NCBI GenBank assembly: GCA_964023205.1
Contig: OZ026843.1
Location: 5,255,029-5,319,028, forward strand
Length of the DNA stretch: 64,000 bases
Source of the DNA: Lutraria lutraria
Lineage: Eukaryota > Mollusca > Bivalvia > Venerida > Mactridae
Direction: 5' to 3'
Numbering within the stretch: position 1 is the stretch's first letter; each line of letters starts with the position of its first letter. The translations under genes and the position numbers were made by a program. This document shows positions 1 through 13,969 of this stretch, piece by piece. The notes under the pieces were generated by a model. It had not been told where the DNA came from. It made no database searches and worked only from the letters and a program-made list of their open reading frames with translations.

Positions 1-3000
1 AAATATACAAAGCGAATTAGCGAATTTGCTTGCACGAATGTTAAACAGAAAATAGAATTTATGTCTCGGTAATGTTTGGCCATTGATAGTAAGTACACAA
101 AATATGAGAATTTTTGTCCGTCTGTTATCATGTTGGGGATATTTAATACTCAATATTACATTGATCAGGTAAAAAAATATTTAAAAATCGAATATTTCAG
201 TATTTTTGAATCTAAAGGACAGTTCCGTCGCCTTCTATCGCTTTGTGTTTAGCTTTTATTGCTCAAATTACGCAAAAGTAAATATTATACCGTCTTTATT
301 TACATTTCGTTTTGTGTTATCACATTTGTAATTCATAATTAAGACAATTTATGTTTGTGATCAGACAGTACTTCTTCTCCGCATGAAGGAATTATTTAGT
401 TAAATAATTTCAGAGTTATGAACATGGCATTTATTTTTGTGATGCGTCCAGACAGAAATGTTAAAAAAGCCTTCCATGAGTGGATGATCTTTAAAATTAA
501 GTTCGCCTCCATCTACAACATTTTCAGCAGTCTATATTTAATGTTTCTAGTATACTAGTAATTAATATTCAGCTCGTTTCTTCTATAATTTTGTTAATAC
601 AAACAACATACGTGCATGTTTTTATGCATTTCTTCAAACTCTCTTCTTAATGCAAAGTTATCTTTGATTTTCGCTTTGTAATGAATTTATACGTTTTATT
701 TCGTGTGAAATAATATTGTGTCTATATTTCATGGAAGAAAAACGGTAGATGAGGTTAAGAATGTTGTTTCTTGGGCTGTTAGTTATTTCCGAAATTATAA
801 GAACCCCGGACTTTAATAAGCACTTGTCCAAGAAGATGTCGCGATCTAGAATTCCCACTGACATGAACAGTGCTTGCCGTTAAATAGACAGTATTAGTTG
901 TTGCAAGTTTACAAATATCAGTCGCCAATGATTGCCACATGCTGTCCTCTATTACTATGGTATTAAGAAGCTGTCTTGCTGTTCTTAGTAACAATAAGAA
1001 GATTTGGTCTGACGTGAAGTTTGACATCGATAGGGTTGAGTTTCACTTTCGTTTGGATGAAAAACACTACAGTTGATCGTCCGTTTATGGGGAGAACGTG
1101 TATGTTGTGAATGAATATAAATTGAACAGTTTTTTGGGGTATGTCTCGGTGTAAATGCTGTTTTTGCATCATTTGTTGCAAATATGTACTAACAAAGGAT
1201 AAAAAGAAATAAAGGGTCCAGCGCAACGGATCAAAGGCGTTTGTCCGGGGGACTTAATGTTTTGTTATAGAAGATAAACACGGCCGATTTGTGAAGTTGA
1301 GTTGAACACATGAATGACATTGTTTTCATTGGAATTAAAATGGATAAAGAAGCCGTTTTCATCATATTTTAGTTTTCATCCGACGCCAATAACTTTATCA
1401 ATTCATATAATGTACCTATGTTATGCACCTAAACTGTTTACCACCAACTCCAAATTGTTATTCCGCTTGACATTAAATATACACTTAATAATGTGTTGTG
1501 TACGTCTATCCTAGCCATGATAATGCAGATGCAGGGGAACATAATTCAGATGCTTAATAAAAGTTTTGTTTCACTTAAAATTATCTAACTGCATATAACA
1601 CAATTTCATAGATGATTTTAACCTGTTGCATACACAGTTCTAATGGCCTGTTTCGAAACATGAGGTTTGTTCATTTTCATGATCTGCACCATTTCAACTG
1701 GTCAGATATTTTATTGAAATGCGATATGTCTTAATTGTATAAATTATTTTTCATCCAGTATTGAGTGATGCTGTAAATATTGTTAAATATTTGTTTAATG
1801 CCCAAAAATTATTTCAGCAGAAAATAGAACTTAATGTTATCCCAATTTAAAATTATTTTCACCACTAGTGGTTACTTACTAATCAATAAAAAAATTATAT
1901 TCTTATCTTAATTTTGTATATTTAGAATAAATCACATAGAAAAGAAAAATCACATTAAATTCATAATAAATTAGGTAACATACTAAGTACACTGTTGTAA
2001 CCAACATTTCATTTATCTAATTCTGTACTTTATCTATCAAACATAAAAAGAAAAAACAACACCCCATAAAAGTAATAAAATATAAGGTAACACACTAATT
2101 AGACTAGTAGTCCATATTTCACGTATTTTATTCTAAGCTGTTTAAAAGTGCGATTGTATCACTACAAAGTTGACAAGAGGACAGCAGATAGAACAATAAG
2201 AAGATTTTCCTGATAGGAAGTTAGACTGTTTCAGGGCATGTTTTTCTTCCAAGATCACTTCCTCTTATCTGATTTGAAGCACAAAAGCCATAATTATGAC
2301 CGTATTGTTGAAGATATTTATCTGCTTTCTTTCTATAAACAGAGATGATATATTTTTTCACAATCAAAGAGAAAGTAGCGGCAGATTTTTCGTGTAACAG
2401 TAATGATGACTGAAATTGATATTAATTTATAACACTTTTATCAAATTTGTAGCCCGTTTGTTATTTTTCTGATTATCATTGATGAAACGTTCAAGGCATT
2501 TAATCATATAAAAATCCTTACATTGATTCTTTTGAATTGCATATACATCGCAACAATTTTTCATTAAAGATAAAATTGTCTGAAACAATAACATGTGAAT
2601 TCGTGATACATATTTAAGATATAGAATATATCATTTGTCATTTTTAATTCATCTTCGTCCTCGTTCAACTGAATAAACTTATATGGTCAAAAATTAATTT
2701 TAATATTGAAAGAATAAAATGAAAACTATGAAGTACTTTATTGTCCCGAGTTAATTAATTTTTTGCTCGAAATAAAGAGTAAAAACCTGTTACAAATTAT
2801 TCGTATAAATATGCGCGCGTTTGCATTGCATTCGTGCGGTATAAGTCCTATAAATTTGATTTTTCGCAGTTAATTACATTAACCTCCGTGACCTACTTAT
2901 CTAGAATTGACTTTAATTGGACTTGGAAACTCAATCAAGTAATTAAATTCACTCAACAACGAAGTGCTAAATGTACCGACGACAAGGTTTTGTTTCTGAA

Positions 3001-3542
3001 CTTTCATTTTGATTAGAATTTGCACAAAACAAGTCCTAAATTTAGTTTTACTTTAATTAAAGTTTCCATTCTTTTAACTCAAAGAATGTTTTGAAGCATG
3101 GCCTGTGGAAACATTTGAAATGAAGTTGTAGTGACTTTAATATTTACTTGTTGTTTTTTTCACCGTGACATGTCTCATAAATATTGGTTCCTACGATTGT
3201 TTAACATGAACCATTATTTTTCTTAGGAAAAGAAAGATATCCAAAATTCCATATTTCAGACATACACTTTATTTTCAAATTTTAATCAGGTAAAATTGTT
3301 TTGTTTATTTGTTATCAATTGATCTGCTTTTGAATTTGTGTTTAAGTATTAAACTCTGTTGAATTCATATTCTAGAAAGGTATTTAAAACGCGCAAGCTC
3401 GGCCGTGACACTTGCATACTATACAAGGCAGAAACGTTAGAAAAACTGTCTGGATTTAACTTACTTATTTGATAGGGCTTGTAAAGAAATACTTCTAGGT
3501 CTGATTGAAAACCACCATGAATATTAGACAATTTTAGCTTAC
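1..3542 (-). other. Hox1: Hox1 intron 1 (partial, runs off left edge)
   Basis: This stretch follows the splice donor of Hox1 exon 1 on the minus strand, where CAAG|GTAAGC puts the intron GT at 3542-3541. I looked for the homeobox exon on the minus strand, using the codons for the WFQNRRM helix and the labial-type core, and found none. The matching acceptor and the homeodomain must therefore lie left of the window, making intron 1 longer than 3.5 kb. The sequence is A+T-rich with many stops in all frames. Short open frames here look random. No repeat family or RNA gene was recognised. Confidence 0.8.
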
Positions 3543-4140
3543 CTTGTTTACCGGGGTTTCTTTTAATTTGCATCCACCGGAAGGGCTTTGCTTGTAAATT
3601 TTGGGGTGATGGAGATTCTGATTTCACTGGTGATGGCGGGGTCATCTGAGGGAGGTAGGCTGTATGACTTCCGTTAGGTATTGAGCATTGTCCCATGGTG
3701 TCAATACAGGGGCTCCCGTACACCGCTCGCCCGCCTCCCGGGGAATGGGGCGGTATACCTCCGTGAGATGTTTGTGTGTCGCAGTTGATTGCTGCTAGTC
3801 CGGTGTAAGGGTCCAAGCATTGGGGCAGCTGACCGTCTATATCCTGATATCCTGTATTTCTTATACCCCGTCCCATCATTGAATTACTCCCATTTATTGT
3901 ATAATTAATATTTTGATGTTGGGACACGTGCCCATTAACTAGAGATAAATCTACTCCACCGTGTGATAAACTTAAATTAGTATTATCGGCACTATAATAT
4001 CCATGTTGTCCAGTATCTATTGACCTATTGTTCATAGAATACCCATAAAGCGAGCCCGTATTGTCCTGTGAACTAGCATAACCCGTCCCGTACGAATGTG
4101 CATCCAAATTACACAATGTATAATCACCTTCGGAATTCAT
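3543..4140 (-). CDS. Hox1: Hox1 (labial) homeobox protein, coding exon 1, partial
   Basis: Hox1/labial is a homeodomain transcription factor acting in the nucleus with PBC/Exd partners at the anterior end of the Hox code. This exon encodes 199 complete codons plus one base (phase 1). The start is the ATG at 4140, giving MNSEGDYTLCNLD, which resembles the MNS...Y start of labial-group proteins and has A at -3. The open frame extends 17 codons upstream to 4191 only through a TTG, and an in-frame TAG precedes it. The middle is rich in S, G, N and Y and has no folded domain. A proline-rich run (PPSPVKSESPSP) leads to the diagnostic hexapeptide segment FRWMQIKRNPGKQ at residues 187-199, matching the labial-type W-M core plus KRN. 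The exon then ends at CAAG|GTAAGC, the usual place for the intron between hexapeptide and homeobox in this group. The homeodomain is not in the window. Assignment rests on the hexapeptide and on Hox2 lying upstream on the same strand. Confidence 0.94.
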
Positions 4141-4330
4141 CCTCAGAAACAAATCTCTAGATGTACTATAACTACCACTAGTCCCTGTCAATTTCTAAGA
4201 CTTAAATTGGCTGTCGTGTTCGAGATGAATCTGAAATAAATGACGGTGAATTACGATGTGAAAATGACAACATTAGTAAAGCCCATCGAAAGCACGTGAC
4301 AAGCGAGAGCCAATCAGATATTCGCTTTCA
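4141..4330 (-). promoter_or_regulatory. Candidate Hox1 5' UTR / proximal promoter
   Basis: This is the minus-strand DNA immediately upstream of the Hox1 start codon. It contains a CCAAT box written on the plus strand at 4310-4314 (inverted relative to Hox1) and a CACGTG E-box at 4293-4298, only 11 bases apart. No convincing TATA box was seen in front of them. The pairing of the two sites about 155-170 bases upstream of the ATG fits a proximal promoter, but no transcription start can be read from sequence alone. Regulatory function is inferred. Confidence 0.35.
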
Positions 4331-7300
4331 AGCATGACCGATGAAAGTCGCTGTTGATAGATACGGTGGTGATGTATTGCTTAAAGCATTTCTGTTATGT
4401 TTTGAAGTCAAACTGTTTCAAACGCCTGAAGATATTTTACCGATCACACTTTTAATATTTGACGAAGTTAACGTGTTACCTGTACGCTTCTCATCTAGCG
4501 TTAACGTACGATATAGACAGTTCGCAATTTTGCGGTATGACAAAATTGTTACTGTGAATTGAATGATCAGATTTTTCTTGGTCGGTCAATGACACCTAAG
4601 CTTTTCGCTATGAAAGTTTTATGTACAAATTTTCAACTTTCATTGCACTAGTTGTAAAATAAACGTGCGTCCAAAATATACATAACTCGACGTGTGGCTA
4701 GACCGTAGTATTGCGGTTGAATTTTAACATTATTTTTCAATTTCATATTCAATTTATTCAATTTTTTGAAGCGTGGAGAATTTTGCTAATGTCATACTGA
4801 GCCTTACCGTCTGTGTAATGTCCTAGTGAGATTTCAACGCAGTTTTTAATCCATATAAATGAATATTTGCAAATCTGAATTCTGTATGAAGATTTAATTT
4901 GAAGACCAGTGATTCATTTATATTATCCATTCAGTATATCTAAATATCGTAAAATACAATGACTGTGTTTTTATTTTACGCTTCGCATGTAAGTTTAGCC
5001 CCATCAATTTATGATATATATAATTCATACAGTATCCCCATGTGGGCAAATTTGAATCTAGCGCCTTTGTCGATACATTTACATCGGTTTGAAGACTGCT
5101 TATGCACTGTTCTTAATTCATGAATATATCTGGGTTGAAGCGATGCAAGTCCTAATAAATTTTAAAAAAAAATCATTATAATACCAAAATGAACATTTTA
5201 TTTAGTTTGTTTAAAGACCAATGGCAGAGATTCTTAAGTCTATATTTTGGTACTTATATAATGAACTACAAAATAATATTGAACATAGTCACGTTTGATA
5301 TGAAAGAGAGACATGTACGTACATTATCATCTATGTAAACGTTTGTGTATAACGTTATTTATCCATTGATAAGAAATTGATACAAAATTCTGTGGCAAGA
5401 AGATGAATGCTGTTATCCGTAATCGATCTATTTACCTGTTTTAATTACTTATCTCCGAAGTCATTTGTTATTCGTTTGAACGGTAAATCAAATGAAATAC
5501 AATTAATGATGTATAATTATATACTAGTATGTTTTTGTGTTATTTTTTCCGCTCCCATTTCTGCTCTTGGTGACTTTGTCGAAAGTACGCTATAACTTTT
5601 TCACTAGAACGTTCGATTCTCTCTCAGATTTTGTATGCCATTTCGTAAAACAATTATCAAAGCTTCACGGGTTTACTTATCATTTGTATGATGGACACAT
5701 GCAAAGAAAAATGGAATAGTTCTCGTTTAATTATTTTAATGAAATTCTGCTGTAGTTACACATGTAGACCTAACTGCAAACAAGTTACAATACATTTTCA
5801 CCTACTTTATTATTTTCTCTCTAAGGATTTACATGCAGTTAGTTCGCAGTTTTAATTCCGCATTCAGAAGTCGAGGTCATTTTTTTGTCCATCGCCGCAA
5901 ATCCAAAACCTGCCTCCTGCAGTCCTTCTAAAATATCCGTCTATAAACCTTCTCATTCTGTCCTACAAGCCACCAGAAAAAATTAACCCAGCAGGCGCCA
6001 GAAATTTTATGGACAGCCATATTTAAAATATTGTATTTTTAGAGACATTTATAAGACAATTTTACAATAAAAACAAATGTTACGGCAATGACTGACACCA
6101 GTCCTTAAAATTCTCCTGTCAATGATGCTGACAATGGTGCGCCAATAGACGCTTTAATTATACAATGCTACAACCAAAAATTCACTTTTCATTTGTTTAT
6201 CTAATTAAGATTTCCATTAAATTGTAAATACAACCGAAATAACAGGGTCTATGAATTTAATGCACAAGGGTGCAGAATAAAACACTGAATATATTAGTGT
6301 TCGTGGGCATAAAATACTTCACATTTGTTTAATTATGATAACACCATCTAATGATATGATGGTCCAACTTGTCTTATGAATACAATCTCTCCCCAAATTA
6401 ATAATATGTCTCTTAATGTATATCGTTATGTAGATAAATATTTGAAACCTATTTCTTTACAAGATTTCTTTAACCCAACCATTTGTATTGGAGCACTGGG
6501 AACAAGGAGTTACTCTATACCATAACTCGTGTGCAATGTACGTTACGAGCAGGTACAATAAACCCCTCCAGAGCGGCTCACTCGTGAGTAACAACAACCT
6601 CCCTTCAATTACAGCGTTCCCTATGCACGATCTAACTATTTTGTCAACCTCTCTAGACGGCAACAACCTCTCAAAAACAACAAAATTTCGTTTCTCCCAA
6701 AGGGTGTTGCTCTGGAGAGGTGGCACTGTGTGTTCATACTTTTCATCCAAACTTCCATTATTCTTACAACATGTCACATTAATTGAATAGAAATATAACG
6801 TATTTACAAGAGTACTTGGAAACAGCAATACTGCTTTTACGCTTACCTAACCAAACAAAATCAGATTTTCACCTGGTAATTGCAGCAATCTTTAGATAAA
6901 TTAGCATACGCCTAAGCAGTACTTGCAAGTTTGTAACAAACGTAGATTAAGCTGAACAAGACGAGCAACTGTATGAAACACTGCCTTCAGGACGAGTATG
7001 AACAATACAAATAATAGAATGGGCCCTATAGATGTGAAAATAAAAAAACGGAAGCGGTAACAACATGATTTTTGTTATATATTCAAAAGAATAGGTCATT
7101 GATTCTTGGTAAATAAAGTTTGATTAGTCATAGCACAGTACATGTTATATGACTTTATGACCATCGATACCACACAATGGTGAATACATACTATAAACCA
7201 CGATGACCACCGCAATCTTACGGTAATGTAAAACAATAATTTTATATTAGTAATCATTATGAACCTACAAAAAGTGAAGACATTCGGGTTGTTGTTGACA

Positions 7301-8071
7301 TTGCAATTGATAATATTAATGCAATACGTTCGAACGTTTGAAAAGATCACCCGTGAAATAGAGAATATATATTGTCACATTCTCACGTGTATATATTTTG
7401 ATGTATGATATATTGTTATATTCTAGTGTGGGCATTTTGGCCTAATGAAGTTTAGATAAATAAATATTTCTATGATATGTAAAATATATTGGCATTAGCT
7501 AGCAAAATAGTAAGTCAAAGTAATATTTCTTTTTTAAGCAGTTTATGAAAATCCCTGTTTACTTGTTAAGTCATTCATGATTCACGACTTTATTCGTCAA
7601 CGTAACTTTGATATCTTGTGTATATACTTTCATCTATACCAAATGTACTTATGTATCTGCCTGTCTGTCGTCTGATGCATACCAAATGTCCAAACTATGC
7701 GTCAGTTTCACACATTTTTCGTCTGCTTCAAGTTCACTGACTTAATGAGTAATACTAACTGGACGATGTACGTACGTCGATGCTGGCCTGTCAATATATC
7801 AGCTGAAGTATTGAATACCGAAACATCAAATATTTTATTTCAGTGTCATGCATTTTACATGCAGTATATGCTTCTACTGATTTATGGCGATGGCTGAGAT
7901 GTATATTGTTTGAAAAACCGTGTCAGGGTAATTTGAACATTGAAAGGTTATCAAATATATTGATTTACATGCATATAATGTATGAGAACAAGCTATCATT
8001 AAGTAAATGCTTGTTGTAGCCACATCTACGCGGTTTTGTCGTACTATGGTACAATGAATAATCGCAATGGC
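4331..8071. other. Hox1-Hox2 intergenic DNA, no supported gene
   Basis: This A+T-rich stretch upstream of Hox1 has only short, unconvincing open frames. The one compositional outlier is about 6470-6800, which is richer in G+C. There, overlapping open frames of 100 and 123 codons run on opposite strands, the motif CAACAACCTC recurs, and copies of CTCCAGAG-type sequence sit near its ends in inverted orientation (about 6568 and 6708). That pattern suggests an old non-autonomous repeat rather than a gene. I recognise no product in either frame. Confidence 0.5.
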
Positions 8072-8269
8072 TTCAAGACGTTTGCTACAGTACAGCAAAA
8101 AATCAAATTCAAGGGCAGATAACTCAAAAACGAGATCACTGACCCCCCTTTTTTCGCTTAAAATGTTTTTGTTATAATATGCTACGATCATGCAAAGTTT
8201 AAATAAAATCATTGTTTAGTTTTCATTTTTCCTATATGTCTATGTGAAAAATGTAGCAAACATCTTTAA
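8072..8269. mobile_element. MITE-like element, copy B of a core-sharing family
   Basis: This ~198-bp non-coding element has imperfect terminal inverted repeats. The left end reads TTCAAGACGTTTGCTACA, and the right end in reverse complement reads TTAAAGATGTTTGCTACA. Its interior, including GATAACTCAAAAACGAG, then a C-run, a T-run and CCTATATGTCTATGTG, matches the interior of the element at 15189-15417, although the two have different terminal sequences. It has no open frame of note. It was probably mobilised in trans by a DNA transposase; the family is not named here. Confidence 0.7.
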
Positions 8270-9394
8270 CTTAAAGCTGAGCTTGGAGAGCAGTATCAAT
8301 AACGCCAGTACGCATTATCGTAGTTTTTGTGTGTTTTATTTTTGTGATACATTATTACAGCTAATTCCTGGTTCATTTTAGAAAAAGAAATACTATCAAA
8401 ATATGCGTACTGATATACTTACGGACATTTAAAAGGTAACACGTATTTTGTCGATATTTCCAAGTTATTTGAAACTATTATTTCTGTAACTTTTTATAAA
8501 TACAAAGCTTATTTCATTGCCGTCATTTTGCGTACAGTATGATATTTCTTTAATGATTAAGTGTCTGTTTTCGAAAAAAAATAAAAGCGAAAGTCACACT
8601 TTTTATGATTTTCAAAATCATTGTTCTGAATATTAGATGTATTTATTGTAACGATGTTAATGACATTATAAATAATGTTAGTTCTTCAGATGCACTGAAT
8701 TTATAATTAAGTCAGGATTTCAGAATCGTGTTTGAAACGTTGCATTCCGATCCAGATCTGTTTGACTGTTTAAAAAACGCCATTTTGTGGCTGACCAAAT
8801 ACAATTCCTGTCCGCTGAAATATATAATATATAATATATAATGCGCCGTTTAGTAGAACATAGAATACCAAATTTACTACACATTATGAAATACTTATTT
8901 TATTCCCATATTTCATCGGCGATTAAAATTGGTAAATAAGGTTTTGTTGATTTCAAATTATCGTACACATTTTTATAAATATAGATGGAGGTAACGATTG
9001 AGCGTAAATTACGCTAACATATTTCACAAATATCGCTTTTTTATGTTGTTACTATGGCAACCGTATTGTTACATAAAACAGTCATTCAGACTAGACTAAT
9101 ATTTTAATTAATTGGTTTCGCAATTATTAAGTTGTTTTATATCCCCTTATTCGTTTGCATTGTATTGTTTCATTTCAAACAGTGATAAATAAAACCATTC
9201 TCAGTAATTTGTCATAAGCAGGCCATTAAGACGAACGTATACGAATGGAGCCAATATGACACACCATAGACATCGATCACTGAGAGACATTATCAGTTTT
9301 AGACTCCAGCAAAACACGAACAATATTCAAACATAAATGTTCACATTTGTTATTTCACCTTCAATATTAGTACATTCGTATTTTGGCCTATCAA

Positions 9395-9396
<2 letters not shown>

Positions 9397-9425
<29 letters not shown>
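9397..9425. repeat. (AT)n microsatellite
   Basis: This is an uninterrupted run of alternating T and A, about 14 dinucleotide units, preceded by a short A-run. It is a simple-sequence repeat likely to vary in length between individuals. Confidence 0.95.
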
Positions 9426-9429
<4 letters not shown>

Positions 9430-10020
9430 CAAGTTCCATTACAATATTATGTACATTCGAATTTGTTCAAAATATAATCAAATCCCATTATATAAGACGC
9501 TGTAACTAATATTGCCAATCTGCAAAGAACTTAAGACACAAATTGAACAGTGTAAATGCACCGTGGATATCGTCACTTTTTGAACTGTGGCTTGCAATCA
9601 TATTTTTGTGATTAACCCTTATATAACTTCACTTCTTGAACAGTGTCTTGTAATTACAATGGAAAAAGGTCTTCTATTTTTTGTGTTATTTCCTGGTGCA
9701 GGAGTACATGACATGGTATTTTCAAAATTATACTTTAAAAATTGCTTTCTTCTATTGTATATATTTCACCATATATCATTTATTGCCAAAACGGAAATTA
9801 ATCTATTAACCATTTAGCTGGTTTTCCGACCCTGGCGTACAGTACATGTATAATTAGTTGTAACCAACACCCGAAATACCTTACTTGGTAACACAGTAAC
9901 GTGAAGAAGTCGGTAAACCTGACCAGTGCTTCTAACCTATCAACCGAAAATTCAATTGTACGGCCGTCTAGAGACGTAACCACTACCAAACATTACCAAT
10001 CCAGACATTCAGTAATGTAA

Positions 10021-10081
10021 AGTGGTTAGTAGAGCAAAGTAATTCTCCAGACCTACCCGGAAATTCGATTATGTGCCCCGG
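10021..10081 (+). mobile_element. Possible decayed tRNA-derived SINE head
   Basis: The segment begins AGTGGTTAGTAGAGCA, close to a box A-type promoter element, and contains AAATTCGATTA about 40 bases later, close to a box B element. It ends in a short C/G-rich stretch. This is the spacing expected of a tRNA-like internal pol III promoter. Both boxes depart from consensus and no tail or target-site duplication was identified, so this is a weak call. Confidence 0.3.
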
Positions 10082-13000
10082 TCAGTGGAATTAACCGGTA
10101 CACTAGGTTCACCAACAGTTAAATAAGACCCCTTCAAATGGAATTCATGAAGACATGAATTTTTCTTGAACTTTTATTGCATAGTTCATAAATAGTTCAT
10201 GAAAAAGCATGAAGTATGAATAACCATTTGATAGGGTATATGCTAAATAAGGTAAGTCAGCGGACCTACAAGCTCTTTGAGCAGTTGTGCGTAAGGACAC
10301 ATACCCTTCAAAGAATATATCTCCCTTGTGTCGCATCCAAGGCCTCCTCACATACCATCTTATGTGTCTTAAGTTCCGATTTCTTAAGTTGTATCAAATT
10401 TATACGTAATTTGTATCATGCTTTTGTAAATGCGGTTTTCACGCCTTCACCAATCATTTTGTTTCAGATGTTTACTTCATGCACCTTTTTTCCGATAAGG
10501 TAGTAAACTTAACTAAAACGATCGTGACTTTGAACATATTGAAAATACCGCACGATTTCCGACATTGTTTGAAGTGCCGCTTTCAACCTCGAAGATGACG
10601 CAGTAAAACGTTATAAAAACTTAAAATATACGTAGAGCGAATTCACAACAAACAGCAAAAAGAAATCTGACATTTACCATAATGTTTTTAAAACATCAGT
10701 GTTTCGTGAAATGAAGAATAAATAATTCATTCGAACGCACAGCGCGTACCATTTTTATTCCCAGATTTTTGTTACATTGACGAAACGCATTCCACTTCAA
10801 TGAACATTATATACAACTTCTAAACCTGAAGGATAAAAACAAAAAACGGAAACTCTTGACTAGCTATTTTATTGCCTAATATTTTTAAATGAACGTCCGA
10901 AAGAAAGGGTTTCGAAAATTTTTTTCTCACATGTATATCGTTTGCTAGCGGAGAAAAGGTAGAGTCAAACAAGAGACCAATGATCACAAAGTGACTCGAA
11001 GATATATTTGTATGCTTAAGGATTTATTTAGTGGTCATTAATATGTGTCAAAACAGAAGTATTTGTTCAAACGTGTCCTCTATTCGGCAATTCTGGATTT
11101 AACTATATAACAATATTTTGAAAATAAATAACAACATTACTTTGAGCTTTATCTTCTAACCAACAGACAATATCATTTAGTGACTTTTTATGGAACACAC
11201 TGGTAGATCTAATGTCACTCCAAAAGCTAGATTGACTGCTTTTTCACATCAGACATTTGTCAGGTCACTATGTAGTGAGACGCTAGTGATTACAGTCAGA
11301 CATGGACCACTCGACATGGACGCCCCAAACTGATACCCTGCGAATAGTATACTTGAACGAAATATGTCTTTGGAAATGTGCGGTTTCGTATTTTGTGGAT
11401 CTACGGTGCGTATTTTGAAAAAAAGTGACTTGGCGTCATGGATATACCGACGGTCTAGTGCTATAAGGGCATAAGTGGTACTAAGGCCCTTTTTATGTTT
11501 TTATACCAATCGAAGCAGAACGTCATCGCGCACCTGTTGACCAAATATTATAATCATAGCAATAAATTATAAAGTAGTTCCCGCGGTGGTGGAATGCCAG
11601 TGGCTACTAAAAACGTTTTGCTATTTGAATAGTTCTGGTGTTTTCGTTATGAAATTTTATCATGTACACATTCAGCAACTTTATTATTGTGTTTAATCGT
11701 ACTTAAAAGCTTACATTTCTGTATACGCTTGGTTGTCCCCGACATTAATGATAACCCTACGTATATTACTAATGTTTCGAAGAAACCGTCTTTAATACAT
11801 ACTTCAGTAAGTGTATGTCCTTTATCGAACTTGGCTAAGTTTAAACAATATTCTTTAAGCTTCAAAAATGTGCCAAGACATATGCATGGAAAGTCATTAA
11901 GTTTCTTCAGTGGACAATGAGGCACTTAAAGAATGCCAACACACCACTTCCTGTTATTTGCCAAAAGGACTAACTTCATTATGAAAATTACATGTGATAT
12001 CTTAGTTTATGCCGAACCTGAGTACATTGACCAACGATGGCAAACACGAAATACGGCTGTTGAGTACAGTCTGTTGTTATTCATTCTTAGTTTTGCCAAA
12101 TACATCCATAGATATGTGCAGTTAAATGGCTTTACCACCGGATGTTCAATGCTTACAAGTATGCTGTGTTAAAAGCAAGTGACCGACTGTACCTACAAAT
12201 TATATGCGTCGATATTGCTGTTCTAGAATTAAATATCTAATGAAGAAATTAGTTAGAAATGCAATTTTTAATGACACGTGTGTTAAATAATACGTTTTGC
12301 AAAACCAAAAATACGGAGTAGACGAAGTAAATTCATCTTAAAAGCTTATCACGATAGATTATAAATCATTTTAAACCGTGACTTATTACATGCTTTTCAA
12401 GCTGAAAATTAAACTGATCATTAGTGTGTAGTTTAATGGGACGACTTTAACTTAAATTTTTTATTTACTTACCTGTGTACGCATAATTACTTTCAGTTTA
12501 AGTTACTTTTAGTATGAACGATAAAACGCTTGATTTTGGATTTAAAATGGTTTGTCGATTCCTTAACCACGCAGTCTTCAAATTATGCCAAAACGACTAA
12601 ATGACACGACGAAAGAAATTCATACCATGAATGTACATTATCAATGATGATGTTTTATCAAGATGTGTGTTCTGCAATGCTTTCTTCAATAACAAAAAAA
12701 GGCAGCGTTCCAATCTTTGTAGTTGACTCTTCATACTTGCATTATTGACACTAAATAGCATCTTAGAATTCGTATGCAAGTAATAAAATACGTTATATTG
12801 AAGATTTTTAGACTTTCAATCGGATTTATATTAGTAGGAGTGTAATTTTTATACACTCCCGATTAAGTCGTCCTTTAAGTTAAGACCGATGTATTTCAAT
12901 CTGACAAATGACCTTGTATATTCACTTATTATGCAATTTGTTATAAAATGTAATGATAATTATTCCTAACTTTCATCCAGTTATATTATGCGTATTATGT

Positions 13001-13969
13001 TAAATCGTTAAACCGATTAATGTTATAGCGAATCCCTTTGCATCGAGTGAACTTTAAAACCAATATTCTTTATCTTTTCATTCATATAATTGTCAAAATA
13101 GTTAGCCACAAATTACTTGATGTCATTATTACTGTTTTCAAGTAAACTATTTAATGGTCTTACACTTAAAGTGACATATAAGTAATCTATCACTTCTGTA
13201 TTGATGATTCGAGAGTAAGTAACTTACGTCGATGTATTTGAAGTACAATCAATCATTAGATGTGTCATCTACGCAACTAGTCACATATCTCAATTTGTTA
13301 AACAAACTGCACAAAGATTCATCACCAATAAGGCTGAACTATTTATCTAGAGACGTTTACCCTACGGCATACGTGGTTTGGGGATTAACGTTTATTCTAC
13401 CGTCATGCTTACGGATTTAATGTAATATGCGTACCCATATTTGGTAAAATTGTGAACTTATTAATTATTTGCGCTGTATTTTATGCATTTTTTTGTTTGA
13501 ATAGGCTTAATGGGATTTTATTTAAAATCAAACGGTTTTCCCAACCGGTATTACATAATTCAATGATTTCGCATTATGATATTGCTCTAGGAGTCGTAAG
13601 CAAGCGAATTAAAATGCTCAGCTGAACACATTTAACATTTGCAACAAAACTGGCTTTCTTTGCATCCATAACTCAAAAGATGCTGACGGACCATCTGGCA
13701 TACAACATAACTTGAATAGTTTGTCCTAGCCTAGACATTTATTTTTTGCACCGATGTGTTTCTGGACTGTCTTTTATATGAGACATAAATACATATTTCA
13801 TCTTTAGTGTAGTGCGACCTAGTGTTGAAAATAACAGAGTTTTTCATATAATTATATCAACTCTAACATCAACAAAGTTCACTCAGAGCATAAATTTGTT
13901 CGTATGATATATTGTCGACACGGCCGTACTTTTGTTGCGGACAGCTGATATTGTAAGACATATAACGAT

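Larger units (their letters stand above)
8270..13969. other. Intergenic DNA, no supported gene
   Basis: No gene was found in this A+T-rich interval. It contains an (AT)n microsatellite and a possible decayed tRNA-derived SINE head, both listed separately. Open frames of 60-95 codons occur on both strands, but none has a recognisable domain, a consistent start context or splice-site support. A slightly G+C-richer segment around 9825-10110 adjoins the SINE-like head and may be more of the same old insertion. Confidence 0.5.

Noticed and set aside
1..3542. Hox1 homeobox exon within the left edge
   Set aside because: No codons for the WFQNRRM helix or the labial homeodomain core were found on the minus strand.
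4141..4191. Extending Hox1 upstream of the ATG at 4140
   Set aside because: The open frame reaches 4191 only by starting at TTG; a TAG lies just beyond it, and MNSEGDY fits the usual labial-group start.
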